From: Nocardioides luteus
GTDB taxonomy: Bacteria > Actinomycetota > Actinomycetes > Propionibacteriales > Nocardioidaceae
Direction of reading: 5' to 3'
DNA: 64,000 nucleotides
Assembly: GCF_015752315.1 (NCBI RefSeq)
Contig: NZ_JADOVJ010000001.1
Coordinates: 1,666,501-1,730,500 of the forward strand
Shown here: piece by piece, positions 42,133 through 50,263 of the stretch
How positions within the stretch are numbered: position 1 is the stretch's first letter
Layout: each line of letters starts with the position of its first letter
Notes under the pieces: generated by a model
What the model saw: only the letters and a program-made list of their open reading frames with translations
Databases searched by the model: none
What the model was told of the DNA's origin: nothing
Program-made: the position numbers and the translations under genes

Positions 42133-43038
42133 ATGAAAGCCGCCGTCATCACCTCGTTCGGCGAACCCTCCGTGTTGCAGGTTGCGGAGGCTCCGCGACC
42201 GGTGCCGGGTCCGGGTCAAGTGCTGGCGCGGGTTCGCGCCGCCGGGGTGAACCCGGCGGAGATCCTTGCACGCGCCGGAGCGTTCCGCCTGCGTGCTCCC
42301 GCCATCATCGGATTCGAGTTCGCCGGCGTCGTCGAGGCGGTCGGCCCGGGCGTCGACGAGGGCATGGTCGGCGACCGCGTCGCCGGGTGGCCGGACTCCG
42401 CCACCCAGGGCTCCTACGCCGAGTACACGGTCAGCAGCAACTTCGCGACGATCCCCGACGGCGTCTCCTTCGAGGAGGCCGCGGCCACCGTCATCGGTGC
42501 CGACAACGCGGCGAGGGGGCTCGGGCTGCTGAATCTTCGCCCGGGTGAGACGCTCGTAGTCACCGGCGCGAGCGGTGCTCTGGGAGGCGCCGCCGTGCAG
42601 TTCACGCGACAGCGCGGTGTGACGGTGATCGGCGTCGCCGGGACTGCCAACGCCGACTTCGTGAAGAGTCTCGGCGCGATCCCTGTCGCCCACGGCCCGG
42701 GCCTGGTCGACCGCATCCGTGCCGTCGCTCCCGACGGTATCGATGCCGCGCTCGACACCGCCGGCAAGGGACTCCTTCCCACCCTCGTCGATCTCCTCGG
42801 CGCCCCGGACCGGATCGTGACGCTCGCCGACCGCGATGCCGCACGATACGGCGTCGCATTCAGCCCGGGAGGCAGCGGGAATCGCGACCGGGGCCCTGTC
42901 CAGGAAGCCCTGAATCTGATCGCCGCCGGTGCGTGGACCGCACGCATCGGCCGGAGCTTCCCGCTCGACGAGGCCGCGGACGCCCATCGTCTCGTCGCCA
43001 CGGGCCACACCCACGGCAAAGTCATTCTTCTTCCCTGA
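42133..43038 (+). CDS. quinone oxidoreductase-like, zinc-independent MDR enzyme
   Basis: 301 residues. N-terminal GroES-like domain (MKAAVITSFGEPSVLQV, AAGVNPAEILARAG, GFEFAGVVEAVG) and Rossmann motif VVTGASGALGGAAVQF. It lacks the catalytic zinc Cys of alcohol dehydrogenases, as in QOR/NADP-dependent enone reductases. AGAAGGAG precedes ATG 42133. Probably repressed by the TetR gene to its left. The hydrolase follows 51 bp downstream. Confidence 0.92.
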   Translation: MKAAVITSFGEPSVLQVAEAPRPVPGPGQVLARVRAAGVNPAEILARAGAFRLRAPAIIGFEFAGVVEAVGPGVDEGMVGDRVAGWPDSATQGSYAEYTVSSNFATIPDGVSFEEAAATVIGADNAARGLGLLNLRPGETLVVTGASGALGGAAVQFTRQRGVTVIGVAGTANADFVKSLGAIPVAHGPGLVDRIRAVAPDGIDAALDTAGKGLLPTLVDLLGAPDRIVTLADRDAARYGVAFSPGGSGNRDRGPVQEALNLIAAGAWTARIGRSFPLDEAADAHRLVATGHTHGKVILLP

Positions 43039-43089
43039 CCCGGCCGACCGGCCATTCCACCACGACAACAATGAATTGGAGAATCCGAA

Positions 43090-43812
43090 ATGCCTGCAGT
43101 CCTCGTCCATGGTGTACCTGATACCCACCGGCTTTGGGACACCGTCCGTTCCTATCTTCGACGCGAAGACATTGTGACGATCGATCTCCCCGGGTTTGGC
43201 GCACCCCTACCCGCGGGATTCACGTCGACGAAGGAAGAGTATCTCGACTGGCTTATTAAGAAGATCGAAGAAATCGGCGAACCCGTCGACCTGGTCGGTC
43301 ATGATTGGGGGTCTCTGCTGACGGGCCGTCTCGCGTCCATCCGACCAGATCTGGTGCGGACATGGACAGGCATCAGCGGACCGATCGATCCGGAGTATCC
43401 GTGGCACTATCTTGCCAAGATCTGGCAGACGCCAGGCGAGGGCGAGCAATGGATGGCGGACCTCGACCTCGAGGCGTTCGCAGCGAGCCTCAACGAGGCG
43501 CAGATGCCGCGGGACGCGGCAAACGAATCGGTCCGGCATCTCGATGCCACTATGAGAGCAAGCATTCTGGCCCTTTACCGTTCGGCGATCGAGGTCGGGG
43601 CGGAGTGGAAGCCAGGTTTGAGCAACGTGACCGCACCAGCGCTGGTGATCTGGGGCCTGGACGATCCGTTTCTTCCTCACCGCTTCGCCGACGAGCTCGG
43701 TAATGCCACACGCGCACGTGCCGTCTTCAAGCTGCGCAGCTCGCACTGGCCGATGATCGAGCGTCCGGCCGATGTCGCGCGCGAGCTCGAGGCCCACTGG
43801 GCTCACGTGTAA
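43090..43812 (+). CDS. alpha/beta hydrolase, haloalkane dehalogenase/epoxide hydrolase-like
   Basis: 240 residues. HGVPDTHRLW gives the oxyanion region, and the nucleophile elbow is VGHDWGS with Asp as nucleophile, as in dehalogenases and epoxide hydrolases. WGLDDPFLP carries a second acid and SSHWPMIERP the catalytic His. Lower GC than the flanks, supporting recent acquisition. TTGGAG precedes the ATG. It probably forms an operon with the quinone oxidoreductase and possibly gfo2. Confidence 0.9.
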   Translation: MPAVLVHGVPDTHRLWDTVRSYLRREDIVTIDLPGFGAPLPAGFTSTKEEYLDWLIKKIEEIGEPVDLVGHDWGSLLTGRLASIRPDLVRTWTGISGPIDPEYPWHYLAKIWQTPGEGEQWMADLDLEAFAASLNEAQMPRDAANESVRHLDATMRASILALYRSAIEVGAEWKPGLSNVTAPALVIWGLDDPFLPHRFADELGNATRARAVFKLRSSHWPMIERPADVARELEAHWAHV

Positions 43813-43980
43813 AACCTGCGCTTGGGTCACTCGGGCTCGAACCCCGCGGCCGCTACGCGAACGGCAATAAATGCTCGCTCGCCATGGTGAGCCCGAGTGC
43901 CCACGCATGTGTCCGGAAACAAATCATCGTGACGCAGCCCGGAGAGCGTTGCCGGGGCTGCACAAGCCCGGAGCATCCTA

Positions 43981-45123
43981 ATGACGAATTCAGCAAATAC
44001 CCGGATCGGCGTCGGTCTTATCGGGGCGAGTGCCGATCGGGGTTGGGGCGGAATTGCTCACGTCCCCGCGCTGCAGGCGCTCGACGCGTTCCAGATCCGC
44101 GCCGTCAGTACGACTCGTATGGAGAGCGCGAACGCGACTGCTCGTCGGCTGGGAGCCGATCTCGCCTTCGACACACACGAGGCTCTGGTCGTGCGACCGG
44201 AGGTCGATCTGGTGGTGGTTGCGGTCAAGGTGCCGGAGCACAAGCAGATTGTCTCCGACGCGCTGGCCGCGGGCAAGATGGTGTATTGCGAATGGCCGCT
44301 CGCAAGGAACCTATCGGAGGCCGAAGCGCTGGAGGGGTTTGCCCGCGAGCGGCGGCTGCCGACGGTTGTCGGGTTGCAGGGCGGCCTGCACCCGCCGATC
44401 CTCTTCCTTCGCGACCTCATCGCGCAAGGCGTGATCGGTAAGCCGCTCAGCACGAGCATCCGAGCGCATTTGGCCGACGACATGTGGGTCGGCCGATATG
44501 ACCCGTCGCTCGAGTACATGGCTCACGCAAAGCATGGCGCCACGCTTCTGAGCATCATGCTCGGCCACGGGCTCGAACCGCTTGCTCGCGTGCTCGGCAC
44601 GTTCGAGAGCCTGTCCGCCCTCGTCGCCAATCAGCGCGGCGACGGCGTCCGCCTCTCCGATGGCGCCTCGCTGCCGAAGGACGCGCCGGATGAGATCGTC
44701 GTCGCCGGCGTTCTCGAAGGCGGGATCGTCACTTCGCTGCACTACAGCGCGGGGCAGTCTGCCGGATCGGCGATGGTATGGGAGATCCAGGGCACCGAGG
44801 GCAGCGTGCGTGTGGAGTCGGCGTCGGGCTACCTCCACTTCACCGATTTCACCATCACGCTGCGCCGCGGCAGCGAGCCTGTCCACGTGCTACAGGTCCC
44901 CTCCACTTATGCGGCTCCTGACCTGCAACTCGACGCACCCGCTGCGGGGGTCGCCCGCCTCTACGCCCAGTTCGCCGCCGACCTCCGCGACGGAACAGCC
45001 GATGCGCCGGACTTCGCGGTCGCACTCGATCGCCACCGGGTACTCGAGGCGATCACACGGGCCGCTGAAACAGGTCATCGGCAGTATCTGTCCCGCCCCG
45101 ACCGAATGACCTCCAATCCTTGA
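43981..45123 (+). CDS. Gfo/Idh/MocA family oxidoreductase (paralogue 2)
   Basis: 380 residues. GVGLIGASADRGWGGIAHVP is the Rossmann motif with a GASADRGW insertion also seen in paralogue 1 and in the Gal80-like branch; the EKP position reads YCEWPLA (no Lys). LQGGLHPPILFLRDLI and the beta domain LHYSAGQSAGSAMVWEIQGT follow. The missing Lys suggests an altered or lost dehydrogenase role. Last gene before the rnpB end of the islet; the following 259 bp contain nothing I can assign. Confidence 0.88.
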   Translation: MTNSANTRIGVGLIGASADRGWGGIAHVPALQALDAFQIRAVSTTRMESANATARRLGADLAFDTHEALVVRPEVDLVVVAVKVPEHKQIVSDALAAGKMVYCEWPLARNLSEAEALEGFARERRLPTVVGLQGGLHPPILFLRDLIAQGVIGKPLSTSIRAHLADDMWVGRYDPSLEYMAHAKHGATLLSIMLGHGLEPLARVLGTFESLSALVANQRGDGVRLSDGASLPKDAPDEIVVAGVLEGGIVTSLHYSAGQSAGSAMVWEIQGTEGSVRVESASGYLHFTDFTITLRRGSEPVHVLQVPSTYAAPDLQLDAPAAGVARLYAQFAADLRDGTADAPDFAVALDRHRVLEAITRAAETGHRQYLSRPDRMTSNP

Positions 45124-45381
45124 ACCCGGGAGAGGCACTCCTCCCGCAGGACCCGAGGAGATGGCGATCCGCGAGCTAACCCGACTTGATCAGAGTGCGC
45201 TTGTCTCGCGTCAAGTAGGTGGCAGAGATTACCGCTCTGGCCGGGCGGCCTCACACGGGTGCGAACGTGCTGCAGGTCCGCACGGGCGATGAACCTGGGG
45301 TCTGTGCCCCGTCCCGATCCTGCTTTACTTCCAGACCGGACGGTAGAGCACCCCGGAAAAGTAAATGGTCGGGGCCAGGAA

Positions 45382-45408
45382 AGCGGACGGGCTGGCCTGT
45401 AAGCCGGG
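45382..45408 (-). repeat. att-like direct repeat within the rnpB 3' end
   Basis: The rnpB copy of the 27-bp sequence found again at 37783-37809; the single difference is G45386/A37787. It contains the 3' strand of the P1 helix. Confidence 0.7.
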
Positions 45409-45738
45409 TTCTGTGATCGGCGACCATCCATCTCGGACCATCGTTGCCGATGGCCTCTAGCAACCTACCCGCATGCTCGGGCGGACAGCCCTCGAGCGCA
45501 TGCTGTCTGGTCTTGCTCCGGGTGGGGTTTACCTAGCTCCTCGTGTCACCACGAGGACTGGTGGGCTCTTACCCCACCGTTTCACCCTTACCGCTACCTG
45601 GAGGGTAGAGGCGGTCTGTTCTCTGTGGCACTGTCCCGCGGGTCACCCCGGGTGGCCGTTAGCCACCACCCTGTCCTGTGGAGCCCGGACTTTCCTCGAC
45701 GTATCTCTACGACGCGATCGCCCGGCCAGCCCGTCCGC
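45384..45738 (-). ncRNA. rnpB: RNase P RNA, bacterial type A
   Basis: The complement starts GCGGACGGGCTGG, contains CGAGGAAAGTCCGGGCTCC (P4 5' strand and J3/4), GACAGTGCCACAGAGAAC, GGTAAGGGTGAAACGGTG, AAACCCCACCCGGAGCAAGA and GGTAGGTTGCTAGAGGC, and ends AACCCGGCTTACAGGCCAGC plus CCGTCCGC. The two ends pair as helix P1. About 355 nt. It cleaves 5' leaders from pre-tRNA together with RnpA. A TAGACT hexamer (complement of 45745-45750) overlapping the DUF1918 stop codon is a likely -10 box. Confidence 0.95.
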
Positions 45739-45747
45739 AGGAAAAGT

Positions 45748-45939
45748 CTAGTGCGAGGCGGGCTCGATGTGGGCATCCGGACCGGGGAAGACGAGCGACT
45801 CGTGGTCGCTGTCGCTCCAGCGTACGAGGTAGGGCGGGCTGCCGTCGGGGTGGCTGACCTCGATGATCTCGGCCTCCCGAACGTGGTCGCCGACGTGCTG
45901 GCCCATGACGACGAGGTGGTCACCGACTGATGCGTGCAT
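45748..45939 (-). CDS. DUF1918 protein
   Basis: 63 residues. VGDHLVVMGQHVGDHVREAE, HPDGSPPYLVRWSD and LVFPGPDAHIEP are the whole DUF1918 pattern, a small SH3-like beta barrel common in actinobacteria. AGGAGGTGA precedes the ATG. It ends only about 10 bp before rnpB on the same strand, so the rnpB promoter is inside or at the end of this gene. Function unknown. Confidence 0.9.
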   Translation of the reverse strand: MHASVGDHLVVMGQHVGDHVREAEIIEVSHPDGSPPYLVRWSDSDHESLVFPGPDAHIEPASH

Positions 45940-46027
45940 GCGCGTTCACCTCCTAACCGTCACCATGGTGCTCCCATCGCGGGCCCGGATGGAATACCGT
46001 GGTGGGGTATCACGTTCGGAGGGTGTG

Positions 46028-46453
46028 ATGACAGAGAACGAAGACTTCCAGTACGTAGCCCCGGCTGTCGTCTTCCCGGGCCAGACCTCGCACGAGGTGG
46101 CCTACCGGACGGCCCACGACCTGCTCTCCCGGCGCTTCCCGGTCGAGGCGCTGGAGATCCTGGAGCCGGCGCTCGCCGACGACCCCGACAACATCGGGCT
46201 GCGTAGCATGCGCGCGTGGGCCTACATGCTCCGGGCCCAGCTCGCCAAGGCCGAGGCCGAGCTGCGCTGGCTGGTCGAGCGCGACCCCAGCGACGCCTGG
46301 AGCCAGCACTCGCTCGGCCGCGTGCTGGAGCGCCAGGACCGCCTCGCGGACGCCCTGGGCCCGCTGCGCCTGGCGGCTGTGATGAGCGACGACTACGACC
46401 ATCACGCAGCCGTCTACCGCGTACGCAACCGGCTGGCCGAGCGCGAGGAGTGA
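46028..46453 (+). CDS. tetratricopeptide-repeat protein
   Basis: 141 residues. Three to four TPR helices pairs: AHDLLSRRFPVEALEILEPA, NIGLRSMRAWAYMLRAQLAK, AWSQHSLGRVLERQDRLADA. Start at ATG 46028 with GGAGGGTG upstream. Soluble adaptor of unknown partner. The next gene, a pterin dehydratase, begins 23 bp downstream. Confidence 0.85.
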   Translation: MTENEDFQYVAPAVVFPGQTSHEVAYRTAHDLLSRRFPVEALEILEPALADDPDNIGLRSMRAWAYMLRAQLAKAEAELRWLVERDPSDAWSQHSLGRVLERQDRLADALGPLRLAAVMSDDYDHHAAVYRVRNRLAEREE

Positions 46454-46476
46454 GCGTGGGGTGAGAGGGTGGTGGC

Positions 46477-46788
46477 ATGGAACCTGACACCACGACTCTC
46501 ACCGCCGAGCAGGTCGCCCAGGAGCAGCTCGAGGGCTGGACGTACGACTCCTCCGGGGAGGCCGACAGCATCGTCGCCCGCGTGGAGACCGGTGACTTCA
46601 TCACCGGTCTCGCGCTGGTCAACGCGATCGGGGCCAAGGCCGAGGAGGCCAACCACCACCCCGACATCGACCTGCGCTACCCCTACGTCGAGATCCGGCT
46701 CTCCAGCCACGACGCCGGCGGCGTCACCAGCCGCGACATCGCGCTGGCGAAGGTGATCAACGCGCTCTCGGCCGAGTCCTCGCTCTGA
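46477..46788 (+). CDS. phhB: 4a-hydroxytetrahydrobiopterin dehydratase (PCD/DCoH)
   Basis: 103 residues, usual family size. The active-site motif EEANHHPDIDLRYPYVEIRL has both catalytic histidines (HHP), and SHDAGGVTSRDIALAKVIN completes it. It dehydrates 4a-hydroxytetrahydropterin after aromatic amino acid hydroxylases, or acts in molybdopterin-related or unknown pterin recycling. No hydroxylase is nearby. Confidence 0.93.
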   Translation: MEPDTTTLTAEQVAQEQLEGWTYDSSGEADSIVARVETGDFITGLALVNAIGAKAEEANHHPDIDLRYPYVEIRLSSHDAGGVTSRDIALAKVINALSAESSL

Positions 46789-46794
46789 GCCGGC

Positions 46795-47538
46795 CTAGGC
46801 GAGGCGCGTCATCTCGACGCTGACCTCGACGGCCGGCTCCGCGGGACCCGAGTAGATCCCGCCCAGCGGCTTGACGTCGGTGTGGTCGCGACCCGTGGCC
46901 ACACCGACGTAGGTGTCGCCGGGCTCGGCACCGGTGGCCGGGTCGATCCCGTGCCACCCGTCGTCCCACCACTCCACCCAGGAGTGCGCGCCGCCGGGGT
47001 AGACGTAGCCGGAGACGTAGCGCGCCGGGATCCCGACCGTCCGCAGCGCGCCGAGCAGCTGGTGGGCGGCATCGGCCGGTGCGGCGGAAGCGACCGCGCG
47101 GGCGATCTCGACCGCGGCCTCGCCCGGCAGCCCGGCCGAGGCGGCGATCGCCTTGGCCCGACCCGCGAGCTCCTCCTCGGGCGCGACGTGCGCCGGCAGG
47201 CCGAGGAACTCGACGAACCGGTCCGCGACACCGGGCAGCGCGGCCTCCTCCCAGGTGAGCACGGGCGCCGCACCGGGCTCCCGGGAGACCTGGACGGTGC
47301 TGGTCGCGGAGACCTTCAGGGTCCGGTGGGCGTCGAGCACCTCGATCGCGGTGACCTCGTTGCCGAAGTAGTCCTTGTACTCATACGTCCACGGCTTGGG
47401 CGAGACGTCGAGCCGGTGGTGGACCACGATCTGGTTGGGCGTGGTCAGCGGCGTCAGGCGCGCCTGGTTGTAGGAGGCGACCGCCGGCCCGTCGTAGCTG
47501 AACGTCGTGGTGTGCACGATCCGGAACTGCATGCTCAT
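46795..47538 (-). CDS. transglutaminase-like protein without catalytic cysteine
   Basis: 247 residues. The N-terminal bacterial transglutaminase domain (FRIVHTTTFSYDGPAVASYN, LDVSPKPWTYEYKDYFGNEV) is followed by the core. His is kept in GGAHSWVEWW and Asp in HGIDPATG, but the expected GVCQDFAHL reads APADAAHQL, so the nucleophilic Cys is replaced by Pro. The end (YVGVATGRDHTDVKPLGGIYSG) is typical. It is third in the ATP-grasp/alpha-E/transglutaminase operon; the spacing to alpha-E is 14 bp. Probably a non-catalytic member. Confidence 0.9.
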   Translation of the reverse strand: MSMQFRIVHTTTFSYDGPAVASYNQARLTPLTTPNQIVVHHRLDVSPKPWTYEYKDYFGNEVTAIEVLDAHRTLKVSATSTVQVSREPGAAPVLTWEEAALPGVADRFVEFLGLPAHVAPEEELAGRAKAIAASAGLPGEAAVEIARAVASAAPADAAHQLLGALRTVGIPARYVSGYVYPGGAHSWVEWWDDGWHGIDPATGAEPGDTYVGVATGRDHTDVKPLGGIYSGPAEPAVEVSVEMTRLA

Positions 47539-47552
47539 CTCGATCAGACTCC

Positions 47553-48485
47553 TCAGACCGGCTGCCAGGCCAGTGCCTCGGCACCGGCGAAGTAGCGCTT
47601 GGTGACCGCCTCGGTGGCCTCGGCGCAGGTGACCTGGAGGCGCTCCATCTCGGCAGGCAGGTCCGCCAGCAGGTCGTGGAGCGAGCGATACTCCAGCGAC
47701 GCCCGCATCCGGCCGATCAGCCGGTGAGCCTCGTCGGAGAAGCCGGCCCGCCGGGTCGTGCCCTCCAGCGTGTCCAGCGCTCCCTCGGCCCGCTGCAGCG
47801 CGTGCACCACCGAGCGCGGGAAGATCCGGTCCAGCAGCAGGAACTCGGCCGCCGCCTGCTCGGTCTCGACCCCCTTGTTGACCCGCAGGAACGCGTCGTA
47901 CGCACCGCAGGCACGCAGCGTCGAGTTCCACTGCGACGCGCCGCCGGCCGAGGTCAGCGACGTGGTCGCGACCAGCCGCGAGGTCATGTCGGCACGCTCG
48001 ACGTAGCGCCCGAGCATCAGGAACTGCCAGGACTCGTCACGCATCATCGTGGCGTCGGCGGTGCCGTTGATCTGGGCCACCCGGTCGCGCACCCAGCCGA
48101 AGATGAACGGCGCCCGCATGTGCTTGAACTGCCCGGCGGGGATGGCCCGGTAGGTGGTGTTCAGCGCCTCCCACAACGGCACCGAGAGCGTCTCCCGCGC
48201 GCCCCGGGCCGCCTCGCGGGCCGCCCCCAGCGCATAGGCCATCGAGGTCGGTGCGGTGGTGTCGTACGCCAGCATGTCCAGCGTCTGCGGCAGGCCGACC
48301 TTCTGGTCGGAGGAGATCTCGACACCCATCACCGCGAGCAGGGAGCGGCAGGCCGTCTCCTCGTCGGTGGCGGCGTCCTCGAGGATGTGCTGGGTCTGGA
48401 CGTCGAGGATCCGTGCGGTGTCCTCGGCACGCTCCACATAGCGTCCGATCCAGAACATCGACTCGGCGATGCGACTCAGCATCAC
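47553..48485 (-). CDS. alpha-E domain protein
   Basis: 310 residues, all helical. MLSRIAESMFWIGRYVERAE with AEDTARILDV is the signature start, and FLMLGRYVERADMTSRL repeats it near residue 165. Alpha-E proteins are always encoded with circularly permuted ATP-grasp enzymes and transglutaminase-like proteins, in a peptide-tagging or modification pathway of unknown product. ATGA overlap with the ATP-grasp gene. Confidence 0.93.
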   Translation of the reverse strand: MMLSRIAESMFWIGRYVERAEDTARILDVQTQHILEDAATDEETACRSLLAVMGVEISSDQKVGLPQTLDMLAYDTTAPTSMAYALGAAREAARGARETLSVPLWEALNTTYRAIPAGQFKHMRAPFIFGWVRDRVAQINGTADATMMRDESWQFLMLGRYVERADMTSRLVATTSLTSAGGASQWNSTLRACGAYDAFLRVNKGVETEQAAAEFLLLDRIFPRSVVHALQRAEGALDTLEGTTRRAGFSDEAHRLIGRMRASLEYRSLHDLLADLPAEMERLQVTCAEATEAVTKRYFAGAEALAWQPV

Positions 48486-49978
48486 GCAACCCCCTGCGCT
48501 TGAGACTGACCCTGACTCTGACCCCGGTCGGTCGGCCGGGGCGACGTCGGTCCGGCGAGCACCCAGGTGTCCTTCGAGCCGCCGCCACGGGAGCTGTTCA
48601 CGATCAGCTCGCCCTCGGCGAGCGCCACCCGAGTCAGGCCACCGGGAAGGACCCAGACCTTGTCGCCATCATTGACCGCGAACGGCCTCAGGTCCACATG
48701 CCGCGCCCCGAGATCTCCGTCGATGAAGGTCGGGACCGTGGAGAGCTGCACCACCGGCTGGGCGATCCAGGAGCGGGGGTCGTCCAGGATCTTGCCGCGC
48801 AGCACCTCCAGCTCGCGCGCCGAGGCCGCCGGCCCGATCACGATGCCCTTGCCGCCGGAGCCGTCGACGGGCTTCAGGACGAGCTCGTCGAGCCGGTCGA
48901 GGACCTCCTCGCGAGAGGTCGCGTCGCCCATCCGCCAGGTGTCGACGTTCTTGATGATCGGATCCTCCGCCAGGTAGTAGCGGATGATGTCGGGCATGTA
49001 GGTGTAGACGAGCTTGTCGTCGGCGACCCCGTTGCCGACCGCGTTGGCCAGGGTCACGTTGCCCATCCGGGCGGCGTCGATCAGCCCCACGCAGCCGAGC
49101 ATCGAGTCGGGCCGGAAGTGGACCGGATCGAGGAACTCGTCGTCGATGCGCCGGTAGATGACGTGCACCGGGGCCAGCCCCTTGGTCGTACGCATCAGCA
49201 CCTGCCCGTTGCGACAGACCAGGTCGCGCCCCTCGACGAGCTCGACCCCCATCGTCCGGGCCAGCAGCGCGTGCTCGAAGTAGGCGCCGTTGTAGACGCC
49301 CGGCGTCAGCACGACCACGGTCGGGTCGGCGACACCGGCCGGAGCGGCCGCACGCAGCGCCGCGAGGAGCTTCTGCGGGTAGTTGGCCACCGGCCGGATC
49401 CGGTGCTCGGCGATCGTCTCCGGCAGCGCCGCCGAGATCGCGCGACGGTTGGTCATGACGTACGAGACACCCGACGGGACCCGCACGTTGTCCTCCAGCA
49501 CGCGGAACTCGCCGGCGTTGTCACGGACCAGGTCGATGCCGGAGACCTGGACGCGTACGCCGTTGGGCGGGTGCACGCCCGCGGCCGCGCGGTGGTAGTG
49601 GCTGGAGGTGGTGATCACCTCGCGCGGGATCACCCCGTCCTCGAAGACCTTGCCCTCGTCGTAGACGTCGGCGAGGAAGAGCTCGAGCGCCTTGACGCGC
49701 TGCTGGACGCCCTTGTCGATCGTCGTCCAGGCGTCCCGCTCGATGACCCGCGGCACGATGTCGAGCGGGAAGGCCCGCTCCTCGCCGCCGATGTCGAAGG
49801 TGACGCCCTGGTCGAGATAGCTGGCCTGCATCGCCTCGACCCGGCTGATCAGCTCGGAGGCGCTGAGCCTGCGCAGGGAGTCGCCGAGCCGCTGGTAGGG
49901 AGGCCGCAGCTCGCCGCCGGCGAACATCTCGTCGAAGGCCGGATCTCGAGTCTCGTAGGCGTCGAACATCTGGCTCAT
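48482..49978 (-). CDS. circularly permuted type-2 ATP-grasp protein
   Basis: 498 residues. FDAYETRDPAFDEMFAGGEL at the N terminus, GIDLVRDNAGEFRVLEDNVR, PSGVSYVMTNRR, LVLKPVDGSGGKGIVIGP (nucleotide-binding loop) and NSSRGGGSKDTWVL near the end are family hallmarks. It probably forms an amide or peptide bond with ATP. It leads the operon with alpha-E and transglutaminase-like genes. The C-terminal GQSQGQSQAQG tail is low complexity. Confidence 0.94.
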   Translation of the reverse strand: MSQMFDAYETRDPAFDEMFAGGELRPPYQRLGDSLRRLSASELISRVEAMQASYLDQGVTFDIGGEERAFPLDIVPRVIERDAWTTIDKGVQQRVKALELFLADVYDEGKVFEDGVIPREVITTSSHYHRAAAGVHPPNGVRVQVSGIDLVRDNAGEFRVLEDNVRVPSGVSYVMTNRRAISAALPETIAEHRIRPVANYPQKLLAALRAAAPAGVADPTVVVLTPGVYNGAYFEHALLARTMGVELVEGRDLVCRNGQVLMRTTKGLAPVHVIYRRIDDEFLDPVHFRPDSMLGCVGLIDAARMGNVTLANAVGNGVADDKLVYTYMPDIIRYYLAEDPIIKNVDTWRMGDATSREEVLDRLDELVLKPVDGSGGKGIVIGPAASARELEVLRGKILDDPRSWIAQPVVQLSTVPTFIDGDLGARHVDLRPFAVNDGDKVWVLPGGLTRVALAEGELIVNSSRGGGSKDTWVLAGPTSPRPTDRGQSQGQSQAQGVA

Positions 49979-50053
49979 GGTGGCAACCTACTGAAATCCG
50001 TGTAACAGCGCTGTTGCCCACGCGAACATCTCGCACAACGGTAGGTTGGCGGC

Positions 50054-50263
50054 ATGAGCGACGAGCACGCGGGCGAGTTCTACTACTGCCTCAAGCACCA
50101 GACCGTCGAGCCGTACGAGGGCTGCAAGGCCAAGGATCGTCTCGGCCCCTACGCCTCCCACGCCGAGGCCGCCCTGGCACTGCAGAAGGTGCAGGAGAAC
50201 AACGAGCGGTGGGACAAGGAGGACAAGGCCTGGGGAGGTGACGCGGGCACCGAGGACAAGTGA
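50054..50263 (+). CDS. small conserved actinobacterial protein, 69 residues
   Basis: EFYYCLKHQTVEPYEGCKAK and RLGPYASHAEAALALQKV resemble small SPOR-like actinobacterial proteins in which a C..H/C pair may bind metal. TAGGTT at 50042-50047 lies six bases before the ATG (leaderless). A 12-bp palindrome AACAGCGCTGTT (50004-50015) sits in the divergent promoter with the ATP-grasp gene. Function unknown. Confidence 0.7.
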   Translation: MSDEHAGEFYYCLKHQTVEPYEGCKAKDRLGPYASHAEAALALQKVQENNERWDKEDKAWGGDAGTEDK

